Assembly: GCA_003567615.1 (NCBI GenBank)
Contig: PWZC01000388.1
Location: 1-5,901, forward strand
From: Gemmatimonadota bacterium
GTDB taxonomy: Bacteria; Gemmatimonadota; Gemmatimonadetes; Longimicrobiales; Gaopeijiaceae
Length of the DNA: 5,901 nt
Reading direction: 5' to 3'
The notes under the pieces are model-generated. The model did not search any database. It was not told the DNA's origin and worked only from the letters and a program-made list of their open reading frames with translations. Shown piece by piece: positions 5,542 to 5,901 of this stretch; the stretch's first letter is position 1; every line of letters starts with the position of its first letter. The translations under genes and the position numbers were made by a program.

Positions 5542-5901
5542 ATGCTTCGAACTTCCACCCCCCCGGACGGGCGCTCCGGAATGGACAGCCCCGCCGCGCA
5601 CAGCGCAGTCGGGATACCGTGGCTGGTGGCGGGATTGTTCCTCCTGAATGTGGTCGTGCTCCTGCCGCTCTGGATCCTGGAGGGGGGTGTTCACGGTCAA
5701 TGGATCTCCCGGGAGGCTCTCCTGGTGGCCGGGCTCGTGGCGCTCCTTCCCCGTCGGCCGGCCGCCTGGCGCACGGTGGCGGGAGCCATGGTGGCCGTCG
5801 CGCTCCTGGCCGTGACGGTGGTGGGCCTCGCGGATGTGACGGCCCGCCAGTCCCTGGCTCGGCCCCTGAATCTCTATCTGGACCTCCACCTCGTCAGCGC
5901 C
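5542..5901 (+). CDS. Polytopic membrane protein of unknown family, N-terminal part (cut by right window edge)
   Basis: An open frame starts at ATG 5542 and runs uninterrupted for 120 codons to the window edge. It was judged real because its residues form clear membrane segments at about 25-47 (WLVAGLFLLNVVVLLPLWIL), 58-70 (REALLVAGLVALLP) and 76-97 (TVAGAMVAVALLAVTVVGLA). Arginine-rich short loops (PRRPAAWR) separate the last two. Leucine and valine use GC-ending codons like the neighbouring genes. After the third segment comes ARQSLARPLNLYLDLHLVSA (101-120), which I faintly associate with membrane-embedded sulfatase-like or phosphoglycerol-transferase proteins; that is a guess only. The gene is divergent from opgG, so it is not in the same transcript, though it may share control. 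An OPG-decorating enzyme (OpgB-like) would make sense here but cannot be shown without the catalytic domain. The start may instead be ATG 5581, which removes 13 charged and polar residues. Confidence 0.7.
   Translation, partial: MLRTSTPPDGRSGMDSPAAHSAVGIPWLVAGLFLLNVVVLLPLWILEGGVHGQWISREALLVAGLVALLPRRPAAWRTVAGAMVAVALLAVTVVGLADVTARQSLARPLNLYLDLHLVSA

Noticed and set aside
5534..5556. An inverted repeat GGAAG...CTTCC around the divergent starts as an operator.
   Set aside because: The arms are only 5 nt with a 13-nt spacer and do not extend either way, which is expected by chance.
5491..5889. A 132-codon minus-strand frame that would place a gene upstream of opgG.
   Set aside because: Its product is His/Arg/Gly-rich with no fold signal, while the plus-strand frame over the same bases gives clean membrane segments.

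Overview
The window is high-GC bacterial DNA, and nearly every base belongs to a gene. The first 5504 bases carry five closely packed genes on the minus strand. A sixth, divergent gene starts on the plus strand near 5542 and runs off the right edge. OpgG and OpgH homologues together with a lipoprotein-type signal peptide point to a diderm (Gram-negative) organism. The codon composition and the lipoprotein OpgG would suit a high-GC lineage such as a gemmatimonadote, myxobacterium or proteobacterium, but the window alone cannot settle this.

The minus-strand genes are read from right to left. The first is opgG (3789-5504), a periplasmic glucan biosynthesis protein with a predicted lipoprotein signal. 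Next is opgH (1919-3796), the inner-membrane glucosyltransferase that builds the beta-1,2-glucan backbone. Then come a medium-chain (MDR) dehydrogenase without recognisable zinc ligands (879-1922), a 6-pyruvoyl-tetrahydropterin-synthase-fold protein with a degenerate active site (446-844), and the N-terminal part of a family 4-like glycosyltransferase (1-449, cut by the left edge).

Three of the four junctions are overlaps: opgG/opgH by 8 nt (ATGACTGA), opgH/dehydrogenase by 4 nt (ATGA), and PTPS-like/glycosyltransferase by 4 nt (TTGA). The dehydrogenase/PTPS-like gap is only 34 nt. This looks like one transcription unit. The first two genes are classic osmoregulated periplasmic glucan (OPG) genes. 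The last three form a module that I recall from other bacteria as a recurring neighbourhood of unknown function. Having both in one apparent operon is the most interesting feature here, because it suggests that an unknown small-molecule or glycan-modifying pathway is co-expressed with periplasmic glucan synthesis.

The divergent plus-strand gene encodes a hydrophobic protein of unknown family, with at least three likely membrane segments in the 120 residues visible. No intergenic stretch is longer than about 40 nt with the starts chosen here. I found no RNA gene, terminator, repeat array, insertion sequence or CRISPR.
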